Of a stretch of 19,084 nucleotides of DNA, positions 12,449-19,084 are shown in pieces; position 1 is the first letter of the stretch; each line of letters starts with the position of its first letter. Both the position numbers and the translations under genes were made by a program. The stretch comes from Faeciplasma gallinarum (GTDB lineage: Bacteria; Bacillota; Clostridia; Oscillospirales; Ruminococcaceae), in contig DVIR01000004.1 in NCBI GenBank assembly GCA_018711085.1, positions 1 through 19,084 on the forward strand, given 5' to 3'. The notes under the pieces were generated by a model. The model saw only the letters and a program-made list of their open reading frames with translations, was not told the DNA's origin and searched no databases.

Positions 12449-13430
12449 CGCCGTCAGCGTCGTAAAGCTTCAGTGCCTGTTCTGCCATCAACTCGACCTC
12501 CGCCACGCTCTTTATATTTCCTGCCCTTTGGCGAAATCCCGCCGCACCCTTTAAGCCCTTAAAGTACCATGCGACGTTTTTTCTCGCCTCTCTTATGCCG
12601 GTTTCCTCGCCCTTTTCGCTCACTAAGAGCCTCACATGCTCGAGCATTATCTGCATGCGCCGCTCTAAAGGCGGCTCGGGCAGAATGGTTTTTGTCTCGA
12701 GGTAGCTGCGTATCTGCGCAAACACCCATGGTCTGCCGTAGCTTGCCCTTGCAAGCGAAACCAGATCGCAGCCCGTTTCGGCATACATTCTTGCGGCGTC
12801 CTCGCCGCTGCACACGTCGCCGTTTCCTATCACCGGAATGCCGAGCGCGTCCTTTACGGCCTTTATCACGCTCCAGTCCGCACGTCCGGAATACATCTGG
12901 CGGCGGGTTCTTGCGTGGACGGACACTGCGCTCGCCCCGCTTCGCTCCATCAGGCATGCGAACTCCACGGCGTTTATGCTGTTTTCGTCCCAGCCGGAGC
13001 GTATTTTCACCGTCACGGGGCAGTCGGCGTTGGCAACTGCGGCTTTTACTATCTCGCTTGCAAGCTCCGGAGTTTTCATGAGCGCGCTTCCCCCGCCGGG
13101 GTTTACGACCTTCGGCACGGGGCAGCCCATATTTATGTCTATCATATCCGGCTTAAAGCCGTTTACTATCCTGACCGCCTGCGCAATAAACTGCGGCTCT
13201 TCTCCGAAAAGCTGAAGCGCATACGGCCTTTCCTCGTCTGTCACCGAGCACAGCTCTCTTGTCTTTGCGGAGGAGTAGCAAAGCCCCTTTGCCGAGACCA
13301 TCTCGCCGGTGAGCATGCATGCCCCGAATTTGCGGCACATGAGCCTGTACGCCCTGTCCGCAACCGACGCCATCGGAGACAGTGCGCAGCTCTTTTCTAT
13401 TTTCACGTTTCCTATAGTTATAGTTGTCAT
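12423..13430 (-). CDS. dusB: tRNA-dihydrouridine synthase, DusB-like
   Basis: Dus enzymes are FMN-dependent and reduce uridines in the tRNA D-loop to dihydrouridine with NADPH. The 335-residue protein has the TIM-barrel FMN site and the active-site Cys103 in DINMGCPVPKVV, with ALSPMASVADRAYRLMCRKFGA at the start, LQLFGEEPQFIAQAV, VTVKIRSGWDE, VSVHARTRRQMYSGRADW, PVIGNGDV and LVSLARASYGRPWVF, all typical of the family. The C-terminal helical domain (about 250-335) carries HVRLLVSEKGEETGIREARKN, as in DusB. The ATG at 13430 has GGGTGG 6-8 nt upstream. It is the first gene of the operon and lies divergent from polA across 260 nt. Assignment to the DusB subgroup rather than DusC/A is by overall look. 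Confidence 0.94.
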   Translation of the reverse strand: MTTITIGNVKIEKSCALSPMASVADRAYRLMCRKFGACMLTGEMVSAKGLCYSSAKTRELCSVTDEERPYALQLFGEEPQFIAQAVRIVNGFKPDMIDINMGCPVPKVVNPGGGSALMKTPELASEIVKAAVANADCPVTVKIRSGWDENSINAVEFACLMERSGASAVSVHARTRRQMYSGRADWSVIKAVKDALGIPVIGNGDVCSGEDAARMYAETGCDLVSLARASYGRPWVFAQIRSYLETKTILPEPPLERRMQIMLEHVRLLVSEKGEETGIREARKNVAWYFKGLKGAAGFRQRAGNIKSVAEVELMAEQALKLYDADGGDGSGTAY

Positions 13431-13461
13431 CTGTCCACCCGAAAATTATAATACAGAATAG

Positions 13462-13467
13462 ATTATA
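13462..13467 (-). promoter_or_regulatory. Candidate -10 box of the dus operon promoter
   Basis: On the minus strand, TATAAT occurs at 13462-13467 and again at 13445-13450. The first would give a leader of about 25 nt before the dus ATG and is preferred. No consensus -35 is seen; at the right distance (16 nt) stands GGTCAA (13484-13489), the end of the intergenic repeat, so an activator or a weak promoter is possible. Confidence 0.45.
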
Positions 13468-13482
13468 GCACAGCTTTTTTAG

Positions 13483-13639
13483 TTTGACCAGTACAAAACG
13501 CATCACATGTGTATTTTTTTATTTATGGTGGGTACGCATGTTCTTTGGACGAGCCTGACCGGTCAATTTTGACCAGTGTAAAACGCATCATTGTGTAATT
13601 TTTATTTTGCGGCGGGCGGGCATACTTGCTACCGGTCAA
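13483..13639. repeat. Two-copy imperfect direct repeat between dus and polA
   Basis: Copy 1 (13483-13566) and copy 2 (13568-13639) both begin TTTGACCAGT, share AAAACGCATCA starting 12-13 nt in (21 of the first 23 positions identical), continue with a T-rich tract and a GGTGGG/GGCGGG tract, and end in CCGGTCAA. The period is 85 nt. Copy ends are inverted relative to each other (TTTGACC at the left, GGTCAA at the right), and where the copies meet GGTCAA-TT-TTGACC forms a perfect inverted repeat. The polA promoter starts within the end of copy 2 and a dus promoter element lies just left of copy 1. Confidence 0.75.
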
Positions 13640-13653
13640 AAAAGTGGTATACT
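13626..13653 (+). promoter_or_regulatory. Promoter of polA
   Basis: TTGCTA (13626-13631, 4 of 6), a 16-nt spacer and TATACT (13648-13653, 5 of 6) preceded by TGG, an extended -10 motif. The start codon is about 38 nt further. The GGTCAA end of repeat copy 2 falls inside the spacer. Confidence 0.6.
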
Positions 13654-13690
13654 GTATTTAAAATAACGTTACAGGGGAGCTAAGTCCACC

Positions 13691-16246
13691 ATGTCAAAAC
13701 ACATTCTTGTTATAGACGGCAATTCAATACTCAACCGTGCGTTTTACGGCATAAAGCTTTTGAGCACGTCGAACGGGTTTTACACGAACGCCATAACCGG
13801 ATTTATGAACATACTCCTTAGGGAGCTTGAGGCGGTAAAGCCGGACTGCACGGCGGTGGCGTTTGACTTGAGCGCGCCGACATTTCGCCACAAGCAGTGC
13901 GGATACTACAAAGCCACCAGGCACAAAATGCCGGACGAGCTTGCCATGCAGCTGCCAAAGACAAAGGAGCTGCTTAAAGCCTTGGGAATATGCGTTTTAG
14001 AGCTTGAGGGGTACGAGGCGGACGACATTTTAGGCTCGGTGTCAAAGCTGTTTTCCGACGCCGGAGGGCGCTGCACGATTTTGTCGGGAGACCGTGACAA
14101 TTTGCAGCTCATAGCGGAGCATGTGACGGTGCGGCTTGCCACCAACCGCGAAACGGCTGTTTACGACCGCGACAGGTTCTTTGAGGAGTACGGCGTGGAG
14201 CCTGTGAACCTAATAGACATAAAGGCTTTGATGGGGGACAGCTCGGACAACATCCCGGGAGTTGCGGGAATAGGCGAAAAGACCGCAAAAGCGCTCATCA
14301 AGGAGTACGTTACAATAGAAAACCTGTATGAAAACCTTGACACGGCGAGCCTGACCCCGTCGGTCAGGGCAAAGCTTGCGGCGGGAAAGGATTCGGCGTT
14401 TGAGAGCAAGTGGCTTGCTACCATCGTCAAGGATGCGCCGATACCATGTGAGCTGTCATACTATGAAAACAAGCCGGCAGACAAAAAGCAGGCGGCTAAG
14501 ATACTCACAGAGCTTCAGATGTACCGCATGCTTGACAAGCTCGGGCTTTCGCCCGCAGATGCCGAAGGGGGCGACGAGCCGGACAAGGTGCACCAAAGCT
14601 TTTCGCAGCACCCGCTTGAGCGAGACGCCATCGAAAAAATGGAGCATAAAAAGAGCGAGTTTATTCTCTTTGACGGCAGGATAGCGGTGCGCTTTGAAAG
14701 CGGCATATACGCAAGCGGCGACAGCGAGCAGATACTTTCGTACCTCTGCGGCGGATCCGAAAAGACGACGTTTGAGGCTAAGGGCGCATTCAAGTACGCA
14801 TTCGAGAGGGGAAAAGAGCTTAAATCCCTTGAGTTTTCCTGCGACCTTGCGGGATACCTTCTAAACTCGCAGTCGAGCGAATACACCGTTTCAAACCTGT
14901 GCTCATCCTACGGCGTGCCGTATGCGGATGCAGACTGCGGCGAAGAAAATCGTTCGGAATACTGCGACCTTTTGTCGCTTGAGCGGCTCGGGGACGTGCT
15001 GCGCTCAGAGCTTGAAAAGGCGCAGATGAGCGAGCTTTACTATGAAATAGAGCTGCCGCTGTGCGAGGTTCTTGCCTCGATGGAGGTCACGGGAGTTATG
15101 GTTGACCGCGAGGGAATAAAGAGCTTCGGCGAGTCTTTGGATGTGGACATAGAAAGCTTAAAGAGCGAAATATACGAGCTTGCGGGGCATGAATTTAACA
15201 TTTCGTCGCCTAAGCAGCTCGGCACGGTGTTGTTTGAAGAGCTTGGGCTTCCCGCAGGCAAAAAGACAAAGAGCGGATACTCAACCGGAGCGGAGATACT
15301 TGAGGGGCTTGCAAACGTCCACCCGATAATAAACCCGATACTTGAGTACCGCACCCTGACAAAGCTCAAATCCACCTATGTTGACGGGCTTTTGGCTGTC
15401 GTATGCCCGGACGGAAGGGTGAGAAGTGAGTTTAAGCAGACCGAAACCAGAACGGGACGAATATCATCCGCCAACCCGAACATGCAAAACATACCCGTCA
15501 GAAAGGAAATCGGCAGCAACATGCGAAAGTTCTTCGTGGCGGCAAAGGGCAGAGAGCTTGTGGATGCGGACTACTCGCAGATAGAGCTGAGGGTTCTTGC
15601 GTCAATGTGCGGAGACAAAAACATGATAAGCACCTTCCTGTCCGGAACGGACATCCACACCCGCACGGCGTCGCAGGTTTTCGGGGTTCCCGAGGAGCTT
15701 GTGGACGCAGACATGAGGCGTGCGGCGAAGGCGGTAAACTTCGGAATAATCTACGGAATAGGCGCGTTCTCGCTTTCAAAGGACATAAACGTTTCGGTGG
15801 CTCAGGCGGACAGATATATAAAATCATATCTTGCGGGATTCCCGTCTGTTGACAGGTTCATGAAGGACACGGTGGAGTTTGCCGAGAAAAACGGCTATGT
15901 CAAGACGCTTTTCGGCAGGCGGCGATACATCCCCGAGTTAAAAAGCTCGAACAAAAACCTTCAGGCGTTCGGCAGGCGCGCGGCCATGAACGCGCCGATA
16001 CAGGGCACGGCGGCGGACATAATCAAGATTGCGATGATAAGGGTATGGCGAAAGCTCAAAGAGGAAAATCTCGATGCGAGGCTCATTCTTCAGGTTCACG
16101 ACGAGCTGATTGTAGAGGCGTCAGAGGAGTGCGCAAAGAGGGCGGCAGAGCTTTTGTCGCAGGAGATGGAGAGCGCGGTAAAGCTGAGCGTGCCGCTGAC
16201 GGCGGACGTGAACATCGGCAGGAGCTGGTACGATGCAAAGGGATGA
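13691..16246 (+). CDS. polA: DNA polymerase I
   Basis: PolA fills gaps in DNA repair and removes RNA primers from Okazaki fragments. The 851-residue protein has an N-terminal 5'-3' exonuclease (about 1-290) with VIDGNS, YEADDILGS, SGDRDNLQL and the helix-hairpin-helix region MGDSSDNIPGVAGIGEKTA; a middle domain (about 300-470) in which I see no DxE or other proofreading-exonuclease motif, as in most Gram-positive Pol I; and a C-terminal polymerase with motif A DADYSQIELR (Asp627), motif B RRAAKAVNFGIIYG (R676, K680, F684) and motif C QVHDELIVEA (Asp804), all intact. It is somewhat shorter than the B. subtilis enzyme of about 880 residues. GGGGAG lies about 11 nt before the ATG. The HAD phosphatase gene follows after 15 nt on the same transcript. 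Confidence 0.98.
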   Translation: MSKHILVIDGNSILNRAFYGIKLLSTSNGFYTNAITGFMNILLRELEAVKPDCTAVAFDLSAPTFRHKQCGYYKATRHKMPDELAMQLPKTKELLKALGICVLELEGYEADDILGSVSKLFSDAGGRCTILSGDRDNLQLIAEHVTVRLATNRETAVYDRDRFFEEYGVEPVNLIDIKALMGDSSDNIPGVAGIGEKTAKALIKEYVTIENLYENLDTASLTPSVRAKLAAGKDSAFESKWLATIVKDAPIPCELSYYENKPADKKQAAKILTELQMYRMLDKLGLSPADAEGGDEPDKVHQSFSQHPLERDAIEKMEHKKSEFILFDGRIAVRFESGIYASGDSEQILSYLCGGSEKTTFEAKGAFKYAFERGKELKSLEFSCDLAGYLLNSQSSEYTVSNLCSSYGVPYADADCGEENRSEYCDLLSLERLGDVLRSELEKAQMSELYYEIELPLCEVLASMEVTGVMVDREGIKSFGESLDVDIESLKSEIYELAGHEFNISSPKQLGTVLFEELGLPAGKKTKSGYSTGAEILEGLANVHPIINPILEYRTLTKLKSTYVDGLLAVVCPDGRVRSEFKQTETRTGRISSANPNMQNIPVRKEIGSNMRKFFVAAKGRELVDADYSQIELRVLASMCGDKNMISTFLSGTDIHTRTASQVFGVPEELVDADMRRAAKAVNFGIIYGIGAFSLSKDINVSVAQADRYIKSYLAGFPSVDRFMKDTVEFAEKNGYVKTLFGRRRYIPELKSSNKNLQAFGRRAAMNAPIQGTAADIIKIAMIRVWRKLKEENLDARLILQVHDELIVEASEECAKRAAELLSQEMESAVKLSVPLTADVNIGRSWYDAKG

Positions 16247-16261
16247 ACAGGAGCACACAAC

Positions 16262-16912
16262 ATGATAAAATACGTTTTATTCGACCTCGACGGAACTCTC
16301 ACCGACTCCGCCGCGGGGATAATAAACTCAATAAAGTACGCCGCGAAAAAGCTTGAGCTGAGCGAGCCTTCCCCAAAAACCCTTCAAAAATTCATAGGTC
16401 CTCCGATCGCCTACTCCTTTGAGCACTTTCTGGGGCTGGACGCCGACACCGTCCGGCGCGCGATAACGGCGTACAGAGAATACTTTTCGGAGCGCGGGAT
16501 ATTTGAAAACCGCGTTTACGACGGTGTGCCGAAAATGCTTGAAAGGCTCAGGGACAGCGGGATAAAGCTTGCAGTTGCGACGTCAAAGCCGGAGGTGTTC
16601 GCTTTGAGGATAGCGGACAAGTTTAATCTGCGGGGATACTTTGAGTGCATCTGCGGCGCTCCGCTTGACAACCCAAAATCCACAAAAGCCGACGTGATAA
16701 GGCGTGCGCTCGAAATCCTAAAATGCGACAAGGGCAGCACTGTGATGGTGGGCGACCGCAGCTATGACGTGGCGGGAGCGGCGGCATGCGGCATCCCGTG
16801 CATAGGCGTGCTTTACGGCTACGGCGAGGCGGGGGAGCTTGAGTCGGCAGGGGCTGCGGCGGTCTGCAAAAGCTGTGAGGAGCTTTGCGGCGTGATTTTG
16901 AGCGGGCTTTAA
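16262..16912 (+). CDS. HAD-family hydrolase, phosphoglycolate phosphatase-like
   Basis: A 216-residue HAD subfamily IA phosphatase. Motif I is DLDGTLTDS with nucleophile Asp8 and acid/base Asp10; motif II is VATSKP (T107/S108); the motif III lysine is probably Lys142 in KSTKAD; motif IV is VGDRSYDVAGA (Asp165, Asp169). The helical cap lies at about 16-85, with the segment FIGPPIAYSFE typical of Gph/PpaX-like enzymes. Likely substrates are small phosphates such as 2-phosphoglycolate, formed when DNA 3'-phosphoglycolate ends are repaired; the coupling to polA makes that attractive but unproven. PpaX-type pyrophosphatase or nucleotidase activity is the alternative. CAGGAG lies 8 nt before the ATG. 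A strong terminator follows. Confidence 0.9.
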   Translation: MIKYVLFDLDGTLTDSAAGIINSIKYAAKKLELSEPSPKTLQKFIGPPIAYSFEHFLGLDADTVRRAITAYREYFSERGIFENRVYDGVPKMLERLRDSGIKLAVATSKPEVFALRIADKFNLRGYFECICGAPLDNPKSTKADVIRRALEILKCDKGSTVMVGDRSYDVAGAAACGIPCIGVLYGYGEAGELESAGAAAVCKSCEELCGVILSGL

Positions 16913-16930
16913 GTGCATGCATACATACAA

Positions 16931-16965
16931 AAGCCACATCCGAAAAAATCGGGTGTGGCTTTTTT
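16931..16965 (+). terminator. Terminator between the convergent HAD and hydrolase genes
   Basis: A 13-bp stem (16931-16943 with 16949-16961, one G-T wobble) around a run of five A is followed by TTTTTT on the plus strand. Read on the minus strand the stem is followed by TTTTGT, so it probably serves the gene at 17003-17626 too. Confidence 0.9.
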
Positions 16966-17002
16966 ATCGCATTATCTGCATTTTTGCGGCTTGTGCGCCG
17001 TC

Positions 17003-17626
17003 TTATGCGCTTCTCACCATTGCGCCGAAGCGTCTCAGCGCTTCTTTTGCTGCGGCTATTCTGCCTAAGTGCCTCAGGTACACATCGCTGCCCCAGCCGA
17101 CGCGTCCCACGCGCTTAAATATTTCCGACGCCGCAGCTTCGCGGCAGCCGTATGTGGACAGCGCCCGCTCAAGCTCCGATATCTCTACTCTTGAACCGCC
17201 GCAGCCCTTGAGTATTCCTGATCTTTCAAGCGCATCGCTTACGAACTCGACGCAGGTGTACGCATGCTCCCTTTCAATCCGCATGCCCAAAATGTACGCT
17301 GCGGCAGACATGTAGTTATACACATACTCGCGGGATTTTCTCTGCATGCTCTCCACTCTCTCTTTAAGCGCGGCATAGGTCTTGTTGTCAACGTCTATTC
17401 TGACCGTCTTTATGTAGCACTTGTCGCTTAACAGGTATCTGTTTGGCGACTCCTCTACGAATCCGCCGACTAAGGGGTGGTTTATATAAAGCCTTGAGAA
17501 TGAGCAGAGTGTTTTCATGCCGTCAAGCGATATCGCCACATGGTTGTAGCGGTTGCGGGTCATTATGCGTATCATTCTGCCAACTTTAAGGTCTGTTCTT
17601 GCAAATACAACATATACGCTGTTCAT
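17003..17626 (-). CDS. Putative cysteine hydrolase with permuted NlpC/P60 (papain-like) arrangement
   Basis: A 207-residue protein without a signal peptide. NRYNHVAISLD (His29) near the N-terminus and EHAYTCVEFVSDALERSG (Cys125) further on give a His-before-Cys order, the hallmark of circularly permuted papain-fold hydrolases (YiiX/YaeF and relatives), where Cys starts a helix and His sits on a strand. Those families include amidases and thioesterases acting on lipid or peptide bonds. The first residues MNSVYVVFARTDLKVGRMIRIMT match the usual strand and helix before the His. The C-terminal 60 residues are basic and helical. The ATG at 17626 overlaps the stop of the DUF1015 gene as ATGA, so translation is coupled. 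Catalytic activity is inferred from residue order only. Confidence 0.7.
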   Translation of the reverse strand: MNSVYVVFARTDLKVGRMIRIMTRNRYNHVAISLDGMKTLCSFSRLYINHPLVGGFVEESPNRYLLSDKCYIKTVRIDVDNKTYAALKERVESMQRKSREYVYNYMSAAAYILGMRIEREHAYTCVEFVSDALERSGILKGCGGSRVEISELERALSTYGCREAAASEIFKRVGRVGWGSDVYLRHLGRIAAAKEALRRFGAMVRSA

Positions 17627-18873
17627 GATACCTCCTCGGTGATCCTCTTCGCCTCAAGGTAGTACCTCTTGTCCTGCGCGTGACCCATTGAAAACGTCTT
17701 TCTCGGGAGTGCGCCGTCGGTCTCTACAGCCTCAAACAGCTCCGATTTTTTCATCGGCTCGAGTATAAATCCCACGGCATCGGGGCTTTGCGCCAGTCTT
17801 GCAACGACGTCCTCTCCGTGGATATAATCTATTTTTGCATCTAGGTTGTTTTTAAGATACTCGTCAAGGCATGTCTGCAAGCTTCCCACTGCAAGCTTTG
17901 AAAGCGGCTTGTGAACATAAAGCGTGTCCTTATCTGCGCCGCGCAAAACGGTTATCTTCTGCTCCGACGGCTCCTTTGACAGCCCGAGCGCATCGGTCAT
18001 TTCGGCTATGAGCGCATCCCTGTCAACTCCCGTGACAATTCTGTGTATGGCCTCAAACTCGAGCGCGGGGGAGTGAAGGTTGACTATCTCGCACAAAGCA
18101 TACCTTGCCGGATGGTTTTCAAAGTTTTTGTCCGGGTTTTCACGCTTCAGGTTCTCGTAATGCTCCTTGGCGGTGGCAAGAGAGTGGTTTCCGTCTCCCG
18201 TTGCAAAGAGCATGCCGCTGCATGCGTCCTGCAGCTTTTGCAGGGCCTCGTCCACTCTTTTTATCTCGTCCTCATCCAAAGCATATCCGCTCACGCTTCC
18301 GCCGCCCTGCATGAGCTTGCAGTCGTACACCTTTTCAAGGCCTCCGTCCGCCTTCTTTGCAAGCGGTTCTATGACGGACATGCTCGGGTCGTCTATGAGT
18401 ATCATTATGTGCGGCAGCTCGATTTCCGCATTTTTTCTTATTTTGAGCCTTGGGGGTATTCTTTGGGTGACGGTGGCTTCGGTTGCGCGTATCTTCGATG
18501 CGGAGCCTTTGCGGTAGTCGTACTCCTCCAAGTCAACCGCGCCGACTATGCCTTCTCGCAGCTTTCCGTCCGACTGTATTCTTCTTACGTATATCATGGA
18601 GTTTTTAAGCTCCCTGAACACTCCGCCCTTCAGGTACTCATGTATGGCGGAATTTATTTTGTCTATGCGGCTCTCGACGTCCGGCTCCTCAAGGTATATC
18701 TCGGGGAGTATGAGACGAAGAGTTGACTTTGCAGGCCCGACTATTTTCTCTGTTTCTTTCCAATATTCCGGCTCGCCGGTGAACTGGTCACAGGCGACCA
18801 CTGCCCATTTGCTCATGTCTACGCCTTGGGGTAAGAGTATATCTGCTGATTTAAACGCAGTATGAAACTTCAT
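17623..18873 (-). CDS. DUF1015 family protein (SerK/ParB-like nucleotide hydrolase superfamily)
   Basis: A cytoplasmic protein of about 416 residues of the DUF1015 family. Recognisable stretches are the N-terminal LPQGVDMSKWAVVACDQFTG followed by EPEYW, then IRATEATVTQRIPPRLKIRK (128-147), LPHIMILIDDP, and GDGNHSLATAK (226-236), the family's His-containing signature that corresponds to the active-site segment of SerK-like kinases. Some DUF1015 relatives are ADP-dependent serine kinases or implicated in amino-acid metabolism, but the activity of this protein is not known. The ATG at 18873 has AAGGAG 8 nt upstream; the ATG at 18879 is too close to it. It is co-transcribed and translationally coupled with the putative cysteine hydrolase. 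Its promoter and first codons are duplicated just upstream. Confidence 0.85.
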   Translation of the reverse strand: MKFHTAFKSADILLPQGVDMSKWAVVACDQFTGEPEYWKETEKIVGPAKSTLRLILPEIYLEEPDVESRIDKINSAIHEYLKGGVFRELKNSMIYVRRIQSDGKLREGIVGAVDLEEYDYRKGSASKIRATEATVTQRIPPRLKIRKNAEIELPHIMILIDDPSMSVIEPLAKKADGGLEKVYDCKLMQGGGSVSGYALDEDEIKRVDEALQKLQDACSGMLFATGDGNHSLATAKEHYENLKRENPDKNFENHPARYALCEIVNLHSPALEFEAIHRIVTGVDRDALIAEMTDALGLSKEPSEQKITVLRGADKDTLYVHKPLSKLAVGSLQTCLDEYLKNNLDAKIDYIHGEDVVARLAQSPDAVGFILEPMKKSELFEAVETDGALPRKTFSMGHAQDKRYYLEAKRITEEVS

Positions 18874-18902
18874 AGTCATTTCTCCTTTGATGTAGTGCCG
18901 GT

Positions 18903-18930
18903 GTTATAACAGCCGTTCGGTAAAGGTCAG
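18903..18930 (-). promoter_or_regulatory. Promoter of the DUF1015 gene
   Basis: On the minus strand, CTGACC (18925-18930, 4 of 6) and TATAAC (18903-18908, 5 of 6) with a 16-nt spacer, about 30 nt before the start codon. The -10 part recurs 156 bp to the right at 19059-19064; the matching -35 there is cut by the window edge. Confidence 0.5.
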
Positions 18931-18933
18931 CGC

Positions 18934-19029
18934 TTAACGTGTGGTCGCCGCAACCACACACCATTTTGACATATCTACGCCTTGTGGTAAGAGTATGTCA
19001 GCCGATTTAACCGCAGCGTGAAACTTCAT
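18934..19029 (-). pseudogene. Truncated second copy of the DUF1015 5' end
   Basis: From the ATG at 19029 the frame reads 23 codons closely matching the DUF1015 N-terminus (MKFHAAVKSADILLPQGVD then MSKW), followed by CVVAATTR and a TAA stop. The full gene continues AVVACDQFTG at that point, so the homology ends about 27 codons in. Over the matched codons most base differences are synonymous, so this was part of a functional, somewhat diverged gene. It retains the same ribosome binding site and -10 box and could still be expressed as a 31-residue peptide. Confidence 0.65.
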
Positions 19030-19084
19030 AGTCATTTCTCCTTTGATGTAGTGCCGGTGTTATAACAGCCGCTCGGTAAAGGTC

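Larger units (their letters stand above)
18805..19084. repeat. Tandem duplication with a 156-bp period, reaching the window end
   Basis: 18805-18928 and 18961-19084 align without gaps with about 12 differences in 124 positions by hand count. Of these, 11 fall in the 69 coding positions and only one in the 55 upstream positions (promoter, leader, ribosome binding site). The right copy is cut by the window edge, so more copies or a full second gene may lie beyond. Confidence 0.85.

Noticed and set aside
12559..13081. Long ORFs on both strands within dus (132 and 170 codons)
   Set aside because: They are Arg/Pro-rich shadows of a well conserved gene and have no family features.
18043..18726. 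227-codon plus-strand ORF antisense to the DUF1015 gene
   Set aside because: It mirrors a confidently identified coding region on the other strand, and its composition is that of an antisense frame.

Overview
The window looks like a chromosomal segment from a spore-forming lineage of class Clostridia (Firmicutes), probably an uncultured relative. The evidence is a yabP-yabQ-divIC-yabR sporulation/division cluster, a polA without a recognisable proofreading motif, AGGAGG-type ribosome binding sites throughout, and many lipoproteins with Thr/Pro-rich linkers. A finer taxonomic rank cannot be read from the sequence. Almost everything lies on the minus strand; only polA and the HAD phosphatase gene are on the plus strand.

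Layout, left to right. (1) 1-192 is the start of rpsJ (ribosomal protein S10), presumably the head of the S10 operon, which would continue beyond the left edge. It is preceded by a leader of about 350 nt with its own good promoter, a structured stem and an intrinsic terminator before the gene, which looks like an attenuator. (2) 807-3446 is a minus-strand cluster, yabP-yabQ-divIC-yabR (the last an S1-domain protein), followed by a small unknown lipoprotein. (3) 3606-5039 is an orphan solute-binding lipoprotein with its own promoter and terminator. (4) 5295-8262 holds two tandem paralogous lipoproteins with transglutaminase-like domains and intact Cys-His-Asp; one also carries an SH3b domain. 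They share a strong promoter whose -35 box is covered by a perfect 7-bp inverted repeat. (5) 8444-13430 is a tightly packed translation-maintenance operon, dus-trmN6-rsmI-rimI-tsaD, ending in a lipoprotein of the BtuF/FepB metal-chelate-binding family. (6) 13431-13690 is a divergent promoter region containing a two-copy imperfect direct repeat of about 85 nt period with TTGACC/GGTCAA ends. (7) 13691-16912 is polA followed by a phosphoglycolate-phosphatase-like HAD gene, closed by a terminator that probably serves both strands. (8) 17003-18873 is a translationally coupled pair, a DUF1015 protein and a His-before-Cys papain-like putative hydrolase. (9) 18934-19084 is a partial duplication of the DUF1015 promoter and first codons, running off the right edge.

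Functionally, the central operon modifies tRNA (dihydrouridine, m6A37, t6A37), 16S rRNA (Nm1402) and possibly protein N-termini. The lipoprotein genes encode cell-surface proteins, and two solute-binding proteins lack a transporter partner here. No tRNA, rRNA, CRISPR array, transposase or phage gene was recognised. The least explained items are the rpsJ leader, the palindrome over the transglutaminase promoter, the dus/polA intergenic repeat, and the duplicated DUF1015 5' end, which could also be an assembly artefact.
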